From contig JAQGMJ010000067.1 of assembly GCA_028292405.1 (NCBI GenBank), positions 40,880-104,879 on the forward strand: a DNA stretch of 64,000 nucleotides. The letters run 5' to 3'. The notes beneath the pieces are model-generated. The model searched no databases. It was not told the origin of the DNA and was given only the letters and a program-made list of their open reading frames with translations. Positions 25,893 to 38,680 of this stretch are shown piece by piece (positions within the stretch are counted from its first letter, which is position 1; each line of letters starts with the position of its first letter). A program made the position numbers and the translations under genes. The stretch comes from Betaproteobacteria bacterium. Its GTDB lineage: Bacteria; Pseudomonadota; Gammaproteobacteria; Burkholderiales; JAEUOS01.

Positions 25893-26651
25893 CTAGAGCC
25901 GGACTTCGATGCCCCGCCTGGCCATGCACTCCTTGGCCTGGCGCACGGTGAATTCGCCGTAGTGGAAGATGCTGGCAGCCAGTACCGCATCCGCGTGGCC
26001 TTTGGTAACGCCGTCGGCCAGGTCTTCCAGGCTGCCGACGCCGCCGGAGGCGATCACCGGAATACCGACCGCGTCCGATACGCCGCGCGTGAGGCCGAGG
26101 TCGAAACCGCTTTTGGTGCCGTCGCGGTCCATGCTGGTGAGTAGGATCTCCCCCGCGCCGAGCTGCTCGACCTTGCGCGCCCATTCGATCGCGTCCAGGC
26201 CGGTGGCATTGCGCCCGCCATGGGTGAACACCTCCCACTTGCCGGGCGAGGTCTGCTTGGCGTCGATCGCCACCACGATGCACTGGGCGCCATGCTTGTT
26301 GCTGGCCTCAAACACCAGTTGCGGGTTTTGCACCGCCGAAGTGTTGATGCTGATCTTGTCGGCGCCGGCATTGAGCAGGCGCCGCACGTCTTCGACCTTG
26401 CGCACGCCGCCGCCGACGGTGAGCGGAATGAACACCTGGGCGGCGACCGATTCGATGATGCCGAGAATCAGGTCGCGCTGGTCGGAAGAAGCGGTGATGT
26501 CGAGAAAAGTGAGCTCGTCGGCGCCCTGATCGTTGTACTTGCGGGCGATTTCCACCGGGTCGCCGGCGTCGCGCAGGCCGACGAAATTGATGCCCTTGAC
26601 CACGCGGCCGGCAGTGACGTCGAGACAGGGAATGATGCGTTTGGCGAGCAT
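25893..26651 (-). CDS. hisF: imidazole glycerol phosphate synthase cyclase subunit HisF
   Basis: Cyclase half of IGP synthase; uses ammonia from HisH to form imidazole glycerol phosphate and AICAR. 252-residue TIM barrel with catalytic aspartates in [15 protein letters not shown] and VVAIDAKQ and phosphate-binding loops [11 protein letters not shown] and [12 protein letters not shown]. The start at 26651 ([11 protein letters not shown]) is the family start. A terminator-like hairpin lies between hisA and this gene. Confidence 0.98.
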   Translation of the reverse strand: MLAKRIIPCLDVTAGRVVKGINFVGLRDAGDPVEIARKYNDQGADELTFLDITASSDQRDLILGIIESVAAQVFIPLTVGGGVRKVEDVRRLLNAGADKISINTSAVQNPQLVFEASNKHGAQCIVVAIDAKQTSPGKWEVFTHGGRNATGLDAIEWARKVEQLGAGEILLTSMDRDGTKSGFDLGLTRGVSDAVGIPVIASGGVGSLEDLADGVTKGHADAVLAASIFHYGEFTVRQAKECMARRGIEVRL

Positions 26652-26685
26652 GGCTTGACCGCCCGTGCGGACGAAGAAAGAACCC

Positions 26686-26724
26686 AACGACGAAAACAAC
26701 AACGCCCGCGGTCGCGCCGCGGGC
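26686..26724 (-). terminator. terminator-like hairpin between hisA and hisF
   Basis: On the minus strand GCCCGCGG (26724-26717) and CCGCGGGC (26711-26704) form an 8-bp perfect stem with a 5-base loop, followed by the T-rich GTTGTTGTTTT. It sits 9 bases after the hisA stop and about 52 bases before hisF, inside an otherwise continuous his gene run, so it may attenuate the distal genes. Confidence 0.55.
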
Positions 26725-26733
26725 CGGAACCGG

Positions 26734-27468
26734 CTATTCCTTTTCGGCTTCCAGGACGGCGGCCTTGAAATTCAGGGTGCCGTCGTAGATCGCGCGCCCG
26801 GCGATCGCGCCGACCACGCCTTCGCTTTCGATCGCCTTCAGGTCGACGATGTCCTTGATCGAGGACAGGCCGCCGGAGGCGATTACCGGGATGCGCATGG
26901 CCTGGGCCAGCTTGAGCGTGGCTTCGATGTTCACCCCCGCCAGCATGCCGTCGCGGCCGATGTCGGTGTAGATGATGGCTTCGGCGCCATAGTCCTCGAA
27001 TTTTTTCGCCAGGTCGATGACGTCGTGCTTGGTCAGCTTGCTCCAGCCGTCGGTGGCGACCTTGCCGTCCTTGGCGTCCAGGCCGACGATGATCTGGCCC
27101 GGAAAGGCGCCGCAGGCGTCGTGCAGGAAACCGGGGTTTTTCACCGCGGCCGTGCCGATGATGACGTAGGAAATACCGTCGTCGAGATAGCGCTCGATGG
27201 TGTCGAGGTCGCGGATGCCGCCGCCGAGCTGGATCGGAATCTCGCCGCCCAGGGCCGCGACGATCTGCTTGATCGCGCCTTCGTTCTTCGGCTTGCCGGC
27301 GACAGCGCCGTTCAAGTCGACCAGGTGCAGGCGCTTGGCGCCTTGCGCCTTCCAGTGCGCGGCCATCGCGCCCGGGTCTTCGGAAAAGACGGTGGCGTCG
27401 GCCATGTCGCCTTGCTTCAAACGGACGCAATGGCCGTCCTTGATGTCAATCGCGGGGATGATCAACAT
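26734..27468 (-). CDS. hisA: ProFAR isomerase HisA
   Basis: Amadori isomerisation of ProFAR to PRFAR, the fourth step of histidine synthesis. 244-residue TIM barrel: catalytic aspartate in [15 protein letters not shown], second in YTDIGRDGM, and phosphate loops LGGGIRDL and [10 protein letters not shown]. It lies 112 bases downstream of hisH and upstream of the candidate intra-operon terminator. Confidence 0.98.
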   Translation of the reverse strand: MLIIPAIDIKDGHCVRLKQGDMADATVFSEDPGAMAAHWKAQGAKRLHLVDLNGAVAGKPKNEGAIKQIVAALGGEIPIQLGGGIRDLDTIERYLDDGISYVIIGTAAVKNPGFLHDACGAFPGQIIVGLDAKDGKVATDGWSKLTKHDVIDLAKKFEDYGAEAIIYTDIGRDGMLAGVNIEATLKLAQAMRIPVIASGGLSSIKDIVDLKAIESEGVVGAIAGRAIYDGTLNFKAAVLEAEKE

Positions 27469-27580
27469 GCTTATGCCGGATCAGTCATTGGTGGAAAAAG
27501 GGATGTGCGAGGGAGGTGGGTACGGAGCAGCGGCGTCGCGCCGCGCATAGTGGCCGTCTGGCGAATTCGGGGTCGTGGAA

Positions 27581-28243
27581 TCAGGGGTTCCAGGAGGCGA
27601 AATTGGAGAACAAGGTCAGACCGGCAAAGTGGCTTTTTTCAGGGTGAAACTGTACGCCGAAAATATTATCGCGCGCAACCGCACAAGTAAAGTGTACCCC
27701 ATAGTCGGCGCTGCCGACACTTTCTTGCGAATTTTCCGGCTGCGGATAAAAACTGTGGACGAAATAGTAGCGGTCGTCGTCTGGTACGCCCTTCCACAAC
27801 GGGTGTGCGCGATCATGGTGCACTTCATTCCAGCCCATGTGCGGCACCTTCAGGCGGCTGCCGTCGGCGGCGTGCATGTCACGGCCAAAGCGCTGCACCT
27901 TGCCCTTGAAAATGCCCAGGCCGGGGGTGTCGCCTTCGGCGCTCCAGTCGAACAGCATCTGCATGCCGACGCAAATGCCCAAGAAAGGCTTGTTGGCGGC
28001 GGCTTCAAGCACCGCTTCACGCAGGCCGGAGGCGGTCATTTCGCGCATGCAGTCGGGCATCGCGCCCTGGCCGGGGAAAATCACCCGGTCGGCGCGGCGG
28101 ATAAAGTCCGGGTCGGCCGAAATCACCACCTTGGCGTCGGGCGCCACTTTTTCCATCGCTTTGGCGGCCGACCGCAGGTTGCCCATGCCGTAATCGACCA
28201 CCGCGACCACATCGCGCGTCGTGCCGCCCGTTGCCCCGCTCAT
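27581..28243 (-). CDS. hisH: imidazole glycerol phosphate synthase glutaminase subunit HisH
   Basis: Class I glutamine amidotransferase that supplies ammonia to HisF. 220 residues; the catalytic triad is visible as the cysteine in [11 protein letters not shown] and His/Glu in GVQFHPEKS. The start reads [25 protein letters not shown]. It is separated from hisB by an unrecognised exported-protein gene. Confidence 0.97.
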   Translation of the reverse strand: MSGATGGTTRDVVAVVDYGMGNLRSAAKAMEKVAPDAKVVISADPDFIRRADRVIFPGQGAMPDCMREMTASGLREAVLEAAANKPFLGICVGMQMLFDWSAEGDTPGLGIFKGKVQRFGRDMHAADGSRLKVPHMGWNEVHHDRAHPLWKGVPDDDRYYFVHSFYPQPENSQESVGSADYGVHFTCAVARDNIFGVQFHPEKSHFAGLTLFSNFASWNP

Positions 28244-28298
28244 TGCCGCTGTCCTTTCACCAATCTCATTGCGGATTTATTGCAAACCTGTTGCTGAC

Positions 28299-28919
28299 TC
28301 ATTGTAAATTTTCGCCGACGATACGTCCCAGGTCCTGCAGCACGGCGCCGAGCACCGGCACTGCCTCGGCAGACTGGTCCTGCCGGTAGGTAAAGCGCAG
28401 CTTGACGAAGTGGTTGCGCACCGCCAGGCCATACACATGGGAATACACGCCGCCTTCCGCCAGAGTATAGGAAAAGCGAGCGCGCAGCACGCGGCGCGCA
28501 CCGGGCGTGTCGCCCAGGGGGATGCTGTCGCTGCCGATCAGTTGCACGTTCTCATAACGCCCCATCTCGCCCATGGCGCGAATCTCGCCGACGGCGCTAT
28601 CGAACATGCCGATGACGGCGGGGTCGGCTATGCCCTCCGGAATCACCGGGCGCCCGCCATTGAAGACGTAGACATCGGCAAAAATCATCGGCGAGCGCAC
28701 CACATATTTGAAGCTCACGCCCAGGCCGGGCCGGCGCGACTCGTAGTTATAGGCGGAAATGCGCGGCATCCCGCCCAGGGTTTCGGGCAACACCAGTTGG
28801 CTGGCCGGGTCGGTATACGGCCCGTCGGGCTGGAACATCTGTGCTGAAGCAATCCCCGCGCCCGTGCACAGGAAGCACACCCAGCAGGCCAGCAGGGACC
28901 GCCGCCACTGCCAACCCAT
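28299..28919 (-). CDS. unrecognised exported protein inside the histidine operon, 206 aa
   Basis: I do not recognise a family. The N terminus MGWQWRRSLLACWVCFLCTG followed by AGIASAQ is a Sec signal peptide with a probable cleavage after ASA. The mature part (about 180 residues) is mostly beta-like, has no cysteine and no obvious motif; it includes FKYVVRSPMIFADVYVFNGG and FVKLRFTYRQDQ. It begins 3 bases after the hisB stop, so it is co-transcribed with his genes. In some Burkholderiales a MarC-type membrane protein occupies a similar slot; this is not one. No link to histidine synthesis is implied by the sequence. Confidence 0.85.
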   Translation of the reverse strand: MGWQWRRSLLACWVCFLCTGAGIASAQMFQPDGPYTDPASQLVLPETLGGMPRISAYNYESRRPGLGVSFKYVVRSPMIFADVYVFNGGRPVIPEGIADPAVIGMFDSAVGEIRAMGEMGRYENVQLIGSDSIPLGDTPGARRVLRARFSYTLAEGGVYSHVYGLAVRNHFVKLRFTYRQDQSAEAVPVLGAVLQDLGRIVGENLQ

Positions 28920-28922
28920 GGA

Positions 28923-29510
28923 CTACAGCGAGCCCTTGGTGGAAGGCACAATCTGGCCCATGCGCGGGTCGATTTCGATCGCCATGCGCAGCGCCCGGCC
29001 GAAGGCCTTGAACACGGTTTCGCACTGATGGTGTGCGTTTTCGCCGCGCAGGTTGTCGATGTGCAGGCTCACCAGGGCGTGATTGACGAAGCCCTGGAAG
29101 AATTCGTGCGCCAGGTCGACGTCGAACTCGCCGATCATCGCGCGGGTAAAGGGCACGTGGAATTCGATGCCGGGTCGGCCGGAAAAGTCGATGACCACGC
29201 GCGACAGGGCTTCGTCCAGCGGCACGTAGGCGTGGCCATAGCGGCGGATGCCCTTTTTGTCGCCGATGGCCTTGGCCACCGCCTGGCCCAAGGTGATGCC
29301 GATGTCTTCCACCGTGTGATGGGCGTCGATGTGCAGGTCGCCCTTGGCGTCGACGGCGATGTCGATCAGACCGTGGCGCGCCACCTGGTCGAGCATATGG
29401 TCGAGAAACGGCACCCCGGTGACGAAGGCGGCCTTGCCGGTGCCGTCCAGGTTGACGCTGACGCGGATCTGCGTCTCGTTGGTGTTGCGGATGACTTCGG
29501 CGGTGCGCAT
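28923..29510 (-). CDS. hisB: imidazoleglycerol-phosphate dehydratase HisB
   Basis: Dehydrates IGP to imidazole acetol phosphate. 195 residues, dehydratase only, with no N-terminal phosphatase domain. Metal-binding histidine motifs are in [11 protein letters not shown] and a second repeat [29 protein letters not shown] also matches the family (here LDHMLDQV). Histidinol-phosphate phosphatase must therefore be encoded elsewhere. Confidence 0.98.
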   Translation of the reverse strand: MRTAEVIRNTNETQIRVSVNLDGTGKAAFVTGVPFLDHMLDQVARHGLIDIAVDAKGDLHIDAHHTVEDIGITLGQAVAKAIGDKKGIRRYGHAYVPLDEALSRVVIDFSGRPGIEFHVPFTRAMIGEFDVDLAHEFFQGFVNHALVSLHIDNLRGENAHHQCETVFKAFGRALRMAIEIDPRMGQIVPSTKGSL

Positions 29511-29553
29511 GATTTTGGGTGTGCCGCGATGGTGATGCTTATGGAAGGGGAGT

Positions 29554-30633
29554 TTAGCGCAGCGCCGCTTTGAGCGCTGCCAGCATCGCGCGGTCTTCTT
29601 CCGGGGTGCCGATGGTGATGCGCAGACAGTTTTCCAGCGCCGGGTGGCCGCCGGAAAGATTTTTGATCAGCACGCCCGCCGCTTTCATGGCGTCAAACAC
29701 CTTGGCGGCGGCCCCCTTCTCCCCGGCAACGCGCGCCAGCACGAAGTTGGTGGCGCTGGGGTAGACGGTGAGTTGCGGCAGCTTGCGCAGTTCGGCGGCC
29801 ACCACTTCGCGCTCGGCGAGGATGGCGCGCGCCTGCTCGTCCAGCACCGCTTTGTGCTCGAGCAGCTTGATCGCCACCGCCTCGGTCATCACGTTGATGT
29901 TGTAGGGGGGCCGGGTCTTGTCGAACTCGTTGATCCATTCCGGCTTGCCGGCGACGTAGCCCAGGCGCATGCCGGCCATGCCGATTTTCGACACCGTACG
30001 CATCACCACGACGTTGTCGAATTCGTTCAGCCGCGGCATGAAGCTGCCATCGGCGAAGGGCTGGTAGGCCTCGTCGATCACCACCAGGCCGGAAGCGGCG
30101 GCGATGATGCGTTCGATGTCCTTCACCGCGAAGGCGTTGCCGGTGGGATTGTTGGGATAAGCGATCCAGGTCAGCGCCGGCTGGTGCTCCTTGACGGCCG
30201 CGATGAACTTGTCCGCATCCAGGCTGAAGTCGTCGTTCAGCGGCACGCCGACAAATTTCAGGTGCTGGAACATCGCCGCCATCTGGAAAATAACGAAGGA
30301 AGGCGACGGCGCCAGCACCACCGCGCCCGGCTTGCCGATGGCGGTGGTGATGTAGGTGATGCACTCGTCCGAGCCGTTGCCCAGCAGCACCTCACAGCCG
30401 GCTGGCACGCCCATGGTCTGCTTGATCAGGCCGCGCAGCTTGTTCGCCGTGGGAATCGGGTAGCGGTTCAGTTCCAGGTTCGCCACCACCTCGCCCACTT
30501 CCTTGGCCAGCCACTCGGGCAGGCGGTAGGGGCTTTCCATCACGTCGAGTTTGACCAGGCCGCTCGCGTCCATCACGTGATAGGCGGCCAGCGCCTGGAT
30601 CTCGGGACGGATGATGCGTTTGGCGGTGCTCAT
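29554..30633 (-). CDS. hisC: histidinol-phosphate aminotransferase HisC
   Basis: PLP-dependent transamination of imidazole acetol phosphate. 359 residues of fold type [14 protein letters not shown] for PLP phosphate binding, NPNNPTGN-type segment ([13 protein letters not shown]), [13 protein letters not shown], and the PLP lysine in [15 protein letters not shown]. It follows hisD by 58 bases and precedes hisB by 43. Confidence 0.97.
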   Translation of the reverse strand: MSTAKRIIRPEIQALAAYHVMDASGLVKLDVMESPYRLPEWLAKEVGEVVANLELNRYPIPTANKLRGLIKQTMGVPAGCEVLLGNGSDECITYITTAIGKPGAVVLAPSPSFVIFQMAAMFQHLKFVGVPLNDDFSLDADKFIAAVKEHQPALTWIAYPNNPTGNAFAVKDIERIIAAASGLVVIDEAYQPFADGSFMPRLNEFDNVVVMRTVSKIGMAGMRLGYVAGKPEWINEFDKTRPPYNINVMTEAVAIKLLEHKAVLDEQARAILAEREVVAAELRKLPQLTVYPSATNFVLARVAGEKGAAAKVFDAMKAAGVLIKNLSGGHPALENCLRITIGTPEEDRAMLAALKAALR

Positions 30634-30691
30634 GGTGCGGCTTTCTGCGAAGGAGTGCAGTGCAGGTTAGAGGCGACGGGTTACAGCCTGG

Positions 30692-31984
30692 TCACAACCG
30701 GTACTCCGCCGACTTGGCATGTGCCGGCAGGCCCTCGCCGTAGGCGAGCTCGGCGGCGATCTTGCCCAGGGTGCTGGCGCCGGCGCGCGATACTTTGATG
30801 ATCGACGAGCGCTTCTGGAAATCGTACACGCCCAGCGGCGAGGAAAAGCGCGCGGTGCGTGAAGTCGGCAGCACGTGATTCGGCCCGGCGCAATAATCGC
30901 CGAGCGACTCGCTGGAGTAGATGCCCATGAAGATCGCGCCGGCATGGCGGATCAGCGGCAGCAGCGCGTCCGGATCGGCCACCGAGAGTTCCAGGTGTTC
31001 CGGGGCGATCTGGTTGGCAATCGCGCAGGCTTCGGCCAGGTCGCGGGTCTTGATCAGGGCGCCGCGCCCGGTCATCGAGGCGTTGATGATGGCGGCGCGC
31101 GGCATCGACGCCACCAGCTTGTCGATGCTCTGGGCGACGCGTTCGATATAAGCCGCGTCCGGGCAAAGCAGGATAGCCTGGGCGATTTCGTCGTGCTCGG
31201 CCTGGCTGAACAAATCCATCGCCACCCAGTCCGGGTCGGCGCTACCGTCGGAAATCACCAGGATTTCGGACGGGCCGGCGATCATGTCGATGCCAACGGT
31301 GCCGAAGACGCGGCGCTTGGCGGCGGCCACGTAAGCATTGCCGGGGCCGACGATCTTGTCCACCTGCGCGATGCTGGCGGTGCCGTAGGCGAGGGCCGCG
31401 ACGGCTTGCGCGCCGCCGATGGTGTAGATCACGTCCACCCCTGCGATGGCAGCGGCGGCCAGCACCATCGGGTTGCGCTGCCCGCCGGGGCTGGGTGAAA
31501 CCATCACCAGTTCCTTCACGCCGGCGACCTTGGCGGGGATGGCGTTCATCAGCAGCGAACTCGGGTAGGCCGCCTTGCCGCCAGGCACGTAGAGGCCGGC
31601 GCGGTCCAGCGGCGTCACCTGCTGGCCCAGCACGGTGCCGTCGGCCTCGGTATAAGTCCAGGACTCCGCTTTTTGCTTCTCGTGATAGCTGCGCACGCGC
31701 GCAGCAGCGGCTTCCAGGGCTTCGCGTTGCTTGGCCGGGATGCTGCCGAGCGCGGCCTTGAGTTCGGCGACGTCGACGCGCAACTCAGCCATCGACTTGG
31801 CCGGGATGCCGTCGAATTTGGCGGTGTATTCGAGCACGGCGGTGTCGCCGCGCTTGCGCACATCAGCGAGGATGGACTGCACGGCGCGCTCGACGGCGTC
31901 GTCGCTCTCTTCGGCATAAGCCAGGCGCTGCGCCAGCTTCTGGTCGAAGTCCGCCGCGGTCGAATCGAGTCGGAGTACCTGCAT
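30692..31984 (-). CDS. hisD: histidinol dehydrogenase HisD
   Basis: Zinc-dependent, NAD-linked two-step oxidation of histidinol to histidine. 430 residues; characteristic segments are [25 protein letters not shown], the signature [28 protein letters not shown] with zinc-ligand histidine, and [20 protein letters not shown]. It starts 2 bases after the hisG stop. Confidence 0.98.
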   Translation of the reverse strand: MQVLRLDSTAADFDQKLAQRLAYAEESDDAVERAVQSILADVRKRGDTAVLEYTAKFDGIPAKSMAELRVDVAELKAALGSIPAKQREALEAAAARVRSYHEKQKAESWTYTEADGTVLGQQVTPLDRAGLYVPGGKAAYPSSLLMNAIPAKVAGVKELVMVSPSPGGQRNPMVLAAAAIAGVDVIYTIGGAQAVAALAYGTASIAQVDKIVGPGNAYVAAAKRRVFGTVGIDMIAGPSEILVISDGSADPDWVAMDLFSQAEHDEIAQAILLCPDAAYIERVAQSIDKLVASMPRAAIINASMTGRGALIKTRDLAEACAIANQIAPEHLELSVADPDALLPLIRHAGAIFMGIYSSESLGDYCAGPNHVLPTSRTARFSSPLGVYDFQKRSSIIKVSRAGASTLGKIAAELAYGEGLPAHAKSAEYRL

Positions 31985-31986
31985 TT

Positions 31987-32637
31987 TTAGTCTTTCACCG
32001 CTTTTTCGAACGCGTCGATCAGCGCCTGCACCGGGGCGCGCTTGGTCTTCAGCGCGGCCTGGTTGACGATCAAACGCGAGGAAATGGCGCGGATTTCTTC
32101 CACCGCGCGCAGCTTGTTCGCCTTCAGCGTGCCGCCGGTGGAGACCAGGTCGACAATCGCTTCGGCCAGGCCGACCAAGGGCGCCAGTTCCATCGAGCCG
32201 TAGAGCTTTATCAGGTCGACGTGCATGCCCTTGGTGGCGAAGTGTTCGCGCGCCACGCTCACGTACTTGGTGGCGACGCGGATGCGCGCGCCCTGCTTGA
32301 CGGCGCTTTCGTAGTCAAAGTCTTCCTGCACCGCCACCATCATGCGGCAGCGGCCGATGTTGAGATCGACCGGGCGGTACAGGCCATCGATGCCGTTCTT
32401 GGCATCATGCTCCAGCAGCACGTCGTGCCCGGCCACGCCGATGTCGGCGGCGCCGTATTGCACATAGGTGGGTACGTCGGAAGCCCGCACGATGATGATG
32501 CGCACATCCGGCTTGTCGGTCGCGAGAATCAGCTTGCGCGAAGTCTCGGGATCTTCGAGCACGCGGATGCCCGCCGCATTGAGCAGCGGCATGGTTTCGT
32601 CGAAAATCCGGCCTTTGGAAAGCGCTAATGTCAGCAT
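31987..32637 (-). CDS. hisG: ATP phosphoribosyltransferase HisG, short form
   Basis: First committed step of histidine synthesis. 216 residues, the short HisG(S) form without the C-terminal regulatory domain: [40 protein letters not shown], and the PRPP-binding [18 protein letters not shown]. Short forms need HisZ as regulatory partner; no hisZ is in the window. The two-hairpin repeat copy B ends 9 bases before the start codon. Confidence 0.97.
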   Translation of the reverse strand: MLTLALSKGRIFDETMPLLNAAGIRVLEDPETSRKLILATDKPDVRIIIVRASDVPTYVQYGAADIGVAGHDVLLEHDAKNGIDGLYRPVDLNIGRCRMMVAVQEDFDYESAVKQGARIRVATKYVSVAREHFATKGMHVDLIKLYGSMELAPLVGLAEAIVDLVSTGGTLKANKLRAVEEIRAISSRLIVNQAALKTKRAPVQALIDAFEKAVKD

Positions 32638-32646
32638 ATAGGAGCA

Positions 32647-32714
32647 GGCAAAAGTAAAAACCCACTTTTGCCTGGTTCGATTTGTATGAAATCACCGGCA
32701 GAGCAGGATGATTT
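32647..32714 (-). repeat. two-hairpin intergenic repeat, copy B (upstream of hisG)
   Basis: On the minus strand AAATCATCC pairs with GGTGATTT, then GGCAAAAGT pairs perfectly with ACTTTTGCC around an 8-base loop containing GGGTTTTT. The sequence and both hairpins match copy A upstream of tRNA-Thr in the same orientation. It forms almost the entire immediate hisG leader. It may end transcription from the SulP gene, affect hisG expression, or be a small dispersed element. Confidence 0.6.
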
Positions 32715-32843
32715 CACTTGAAAAGGCAACGAAACAGCGTCTCGGCTTGCAACGCATAAGTTCGCGTCGCGCTGCGCGCATTTACGCCGGGGGAATGTAT
32801 TTTATCGCACTGCGGCATCTTGCTGCGCCTGCAGGGCGCAGCG

Positions 32844-35264
32844 CTAGATCTCAGCGGCGCGGAGTTCTTCGGTGGTGGTGCGCAGGCGGTCGGCGAGAAT
32901 GCGGCTGACGTTGCGCATCAGCTTGGTCGCAAGCTTGGGGTTGGAGCGGAACAGGTGCTCGAGGTCATCACGCGCCAGGCTGTAGACCACCGAGTATTCC
33001 TCGGCGACGGCGTCGGCCGAGCGCGGGCGCGATTCCACCAGCACCATTTCGCCGAACATCACGCCGGGGCTCAATGTCACCAGGCGGCGCGATTCGGCAT
33101 CGGGGTCGGTCTTTTTCAGCGGCAGCTTGATGGTGATGGCGCCCTGAGCCAGCAGGAACATCTGGTCGCCCTTATCGCCCTCGCGGAACAGGTATTGACC
33201 CGGGGCGTAGGAGAGGCGGCTCAATACGGCCGAGAGCAGGCTGGTCTCTTCCGGGGTGAAGTTGTGCGTCAGTCCCATGCGGGCGATCGGCATTTCGGCC
33301 ATGGTCTCGTCGTCTGGGAAGGCGCGTACCACCAGCTTGTTTTCACACCACTCGAGAGCATAGTCGGTGTCGCGGAACCAGAGTTCGATGGGGATCACCG
33401 CGTTGACGCCCATGTCGCCGAGGAATTTGCCGTTCGGGCCGGTGGGGGTGATGTGGGAGAGCAGCAGGCGGCGCCCGGTTTTCATCAGGCGCCGGCTGAT
33501 CTGCTGCAGGATGTGCGCGCCGGTGGCGTCGAACTCGATCACCCGCTTGCAGTCGAGGATGACGTAGGTGGTGGTCAGCGGCAGGCCCTCGACTTCCAGC
33601 GCGAGCTGGTCGGCAGTGCCGAAAAACAGCGAACCTTCGAGCTCGAGGATGACAATTTCGCGGCCGTTTTCGCGCAGGAAGGCGGTCTTTTCCTGGCTGC
33701 GCAGCTTCAGGGAATGGCGGCGATCGCCGTATTGCACCCGGCGCACCACGGTCTTGCTGCTCTTGCTGATGAAGACGATGGCGGTGGCGATCACGCCGGC
33801 CAGCACGCCCACCACCAGGTTGAAGGCGACGGTGGCGACAGTCACCAGCAGCACGATGGCGACATTGGTCCACACCTCGCGATGCACTTCGCGGTGCGAC
33901 AGGCGCTTGACCAGTTGCCGCGTCCAGCCGTCGAACATGGTGACGGCGATGAAGGCCAGCACGGAAGCCAGCACCACGTGCGGCAGTTGCGCCACCCACC
34001 AGGGCGCCGTCATCAGCGCCAGCAGCATGACGCCGGCGTGCGCGCTGCCGGACAAGCGGGTGCGCCCGCCCATCTTGTAGTTGAGCACGGTGCGCGAGGT
34101 AGTGGAGCCTGAGAACACGGCGCCGAACAGGCTGCCGACAACGTTTGACAGGCCCTGCCCCACCAGTTCACGGTTGGCCTTCGGCCGCCGCCCGCTGATC
34201 TGGCCGACGGCCACTGCGCACATCAGGGACTCGAGCGCGCCCAGCACCGCGAGTACGCCGATCGACGGCGCCACCTTGACCAGCAGGGTCCAGGTGCGAT
34301 TGTCGAAAATGTCGTCCCAGAACACGATCGCCATCGATGGGCGCGGAAACGAGGAGAGCACCGGCCCGACCACCGGCCCCAGCGCCAGATGGGGAAAGAC
34401 GGCCTGCAGGCCGTAGTAGAAGCCGGTGCCCAGCAACACTCCGGCCAGCGGCCCCGGTATGCGCGGGACGTAGCGGTTGCAGCCGTAGATCACCGCGAAG
34501 GTGAACAGGCCGACGACAGCGGTGTATGGGCGCAGATTGGCCATGATGCCCTGCACGTCCCACCAGTCGACATGCTCGGTCATGCCGCCGAGAAACGGCA
34601 GTTGCGACACCAGGATCAGGAAGGCGATGCCGTTCATGAAACCCGCCACCACCGGGTGCGGAATGAACTTGATGTAGGCGCCGATGCCCGAGATGCCGAG
34701 CAGCATCTGCAGGAGGCCGGCGCCCATCACCGCCATCGCCGCCAGGCCGATCACATGCATCGCGCCCACGCTGCTCTCAAGCGGCGAGATGCCGTAAAGC
34801 TCGGTATAGCCGGCCATCAGGGTGGTGAGGATCAGCGCCATCACCAGCGAGAAGGAGGAGCGCGGCCCGCCGACGGAAAAGGGGATGGCGCCGGCCAGGG
34901 CGGTGATCAGCCCGGAGACGATAGAGCAATAAAAGCCGGCCTGGATGCCCAGGGGCACGTATTCATGCCCGAGCGGGGCGAAGGCCAGCGCGCCGATGGT
35001 AATGGTCTGCGGCAGGGCTACCACCGCCGAAGTGATGCCGCCGGAAAGGTCACCGCGTATCTGTTCCCAGCGGGTGCGCTCGCCGGCCTGCATCAGGGTG
35101 ACGGTCTGGTCCTCTTGCGGCCCCGGGACGTAACGCGTCTTCAGTGTGGCGCTGGCAGGCTGGGTCGGTTCAGCCGGCTCCGCAGGCGCACGGCGGCGCT
35201 CCGGCTCCATGTCGAGGATGGAACTCGGATTGGCAAGCCGTGAGTTGACGGGAGGCGTGGCCAT
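32844..35264 (-). CDS. SulP-family anion transporter with STAS and cyclic-nucleotide-binding domains
   Basis: Inner-membrane anion (sulfate, bicarbonate or similar) transporter of 806 residues. A proline-rich leader (1-70) is followed by the SulP membrane domain (about 75-490, with PLGIQAGFYCSIVSGLITAL and GPRSSFSLVMALI), a cytoplasmic STAS domain (about 520-640), and a C-terminal cNMP-binding domain (about 665-795). The phosphate-binding cassette FGEMVLVESRPRSADAV keeps the glutamate and arginine. The frame extends to 35324, but MATPPVNSRL at 35264 is chosen; no strong ribosome-binding site is seen at either. The nucleotide domain suggests gating by cAMP, cGMP or a related ligand. Confidence 0.92.
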   Translation of the reverse strand: MATPPVNSRLANPSSILDMEPERRRAPAEPAEPTQPASATLKTRYVPGPQEDQTVTLMQAGERTRWEQIRGDLSGGITSAVVALPQTITIGALAFAPLGHEYVPLGIQAGFYCSIVSGLITALAGAIPFSVGGPRSSFSLVMALILTTLMAGYTELYGISPLESSVGAMHVIGLAAMAVMGAGLLQMLLGISGIGAYIKFIPHPVVAGFMNGIAFLILVSQLPFLGGMTEHVDWWDVQGIMANLRPYTAVVGLFTFAVIYGCNRYVPRIPGPLAGVLLGTGFYYGLQAVFPHLALGPVVGPVLSSFPRPSMAIVFWDDIFDNRTWTLLVKVAPSIGVLAVLGALESLMCAVAVGQISGRRPKANRELVGQGLSNVVGSLFGAVFSGSTTSRTVLNYKMGGRTRLSGSAHAGVMLLALMTAPWWVAQLPHVVLASVLAFIAVTMFDGWTRQLVKRLSHREVHREVWTNVAIVLLVTVATVAFNLVVGVLAGVIATAIVFISKSSKTVVRRVQYGDRRHSLKLRSQEKTAFLRENGREIVILELEGSLFFGTADQLALEVEGLPLTTTYVILDCKRVIEFDATGAHILQQISRRLMKTGRRLLLSHITPTGPNGKFLGDMGVNAVIPIELWFRDTDYALEWCENKLVVRAFPDDETMAEMPIARMGLTHNFTPEETSLLSAVLSRLSYAPGQYLFREGDKGDQMFLLAQGAITIKLPLKKTDPDAESRRLVTLSPGVMFGEMVLVESRPRSADAVAEEYSVVYSLARDDLEHLFRSNPKLATKLMRNVSRILADRLRTTTEELRAAEI

Positions 35265-35434
35265 TGGTTTGAGGTCGTTGGACGGCTGGCTATCTTTTGC
35301 AGCACATGCGCGTCGATGCAACAATCGTGCTCATGGGCCGCGCGCTATTCTACGTCGCGGCAGACCCATGATTGTGACAGTTCCGACCGCCGGCGGTCTG
35401 GCGCCGTGCCGGCGGCAATTTGCGCGTCTCACGG

Positions 35435-36935
<1,501 letters not shown>

Positions 36936-36969
36936 AGGGAGCCTCGATTCAAAATCGTTACGTGCGACC

Positions 36970-37748
36970 TCAGTGTCGCAGTTTGTAGCCACGCTTGAGC
37001 AATTCGACGATCGCCAGCGAAAGGGCGACGAAGCTGCCGCCGACCACGGCGAGCGAAACCCAGGGCGAGACGTCGCTGACGCCGAAAAAGCCGTAACGGA
37101 AGCCGTCGATCATATAAAAGAAAGGGTTGAAACGCGAAATCACCTGCCAGGTCGGCGGCAATGAGTGTATTGAATAAAAAACTCCTGACAAAAATGTGGC
37201 AGGCAATATGAAAAAGTTCTGAAATGCGGCGATATGGTCGAATTTTTCCGCCCAGATGCCGGCGAACAGGCCGACAGCACCCATCAGGCCGCTGCCCAGC
37301 ACCGCGAAGGCAAGCCCCCATAGCGGCGCGACCACTGGCGGCACGGTGAACAGCAGGGTCACCAATAGCACGCCCAGGCCGACGGCCAGGCCGCGCACCA
37401 CGGCGGCGATCACGTAGGCGCCGAAGAACTCGATGTGTGAAATCGGCGGCAGCAGCACGAACACCAGGTTGCCGGTGATCTTCGACTGGATCAGCGAGGA
37501 GGAACTGTTGGCGAAGGCGTTTTGCAGCACCGACATCATCACCAGCCCGGGAATCAGGAAGGCGGTGTAGTTGATGCCCGGGTAGACCTCGACCCGGCCC
37601 TGCAGGGCGTGGGAAAAGATCAGCAGGTAAAGCACCGCGGTCAGCACCGGCGCGGTGACAGTCTGCGCGCTCACTTTCCAGAAGCGCAGCAACTCCTTGT
37701 AGAGCAGGGTGCGAAAGCCGCTGCCGACTTCGCTGGTGGCGGCGCGGC

Positions 37749-37752
<4 letters not shown>
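36970..37752 (-). CDS. ABC-2 type transporter permease (YadH-like)
   Basis: Inner-membrane permease of an exporter, 260 residues with six hydrophobic helices and the ABC-2 signature region (YTAFLIPGLVMMSVLQNAFANSSSSL; FFILPATFLSGVFYS; FNPFFYMIDGFRYG). The start overlaps the ATPase stop (ATGA). It matches the YadGH-type pair found next to BolA/MurA in many betaproteobacteria. Substrate unknown. Confidence 0.92.
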
Positions 37753-38663
<911 letters not shown>

Positions 38664-38680
38664 ACCCTTCACCGGAAGCG

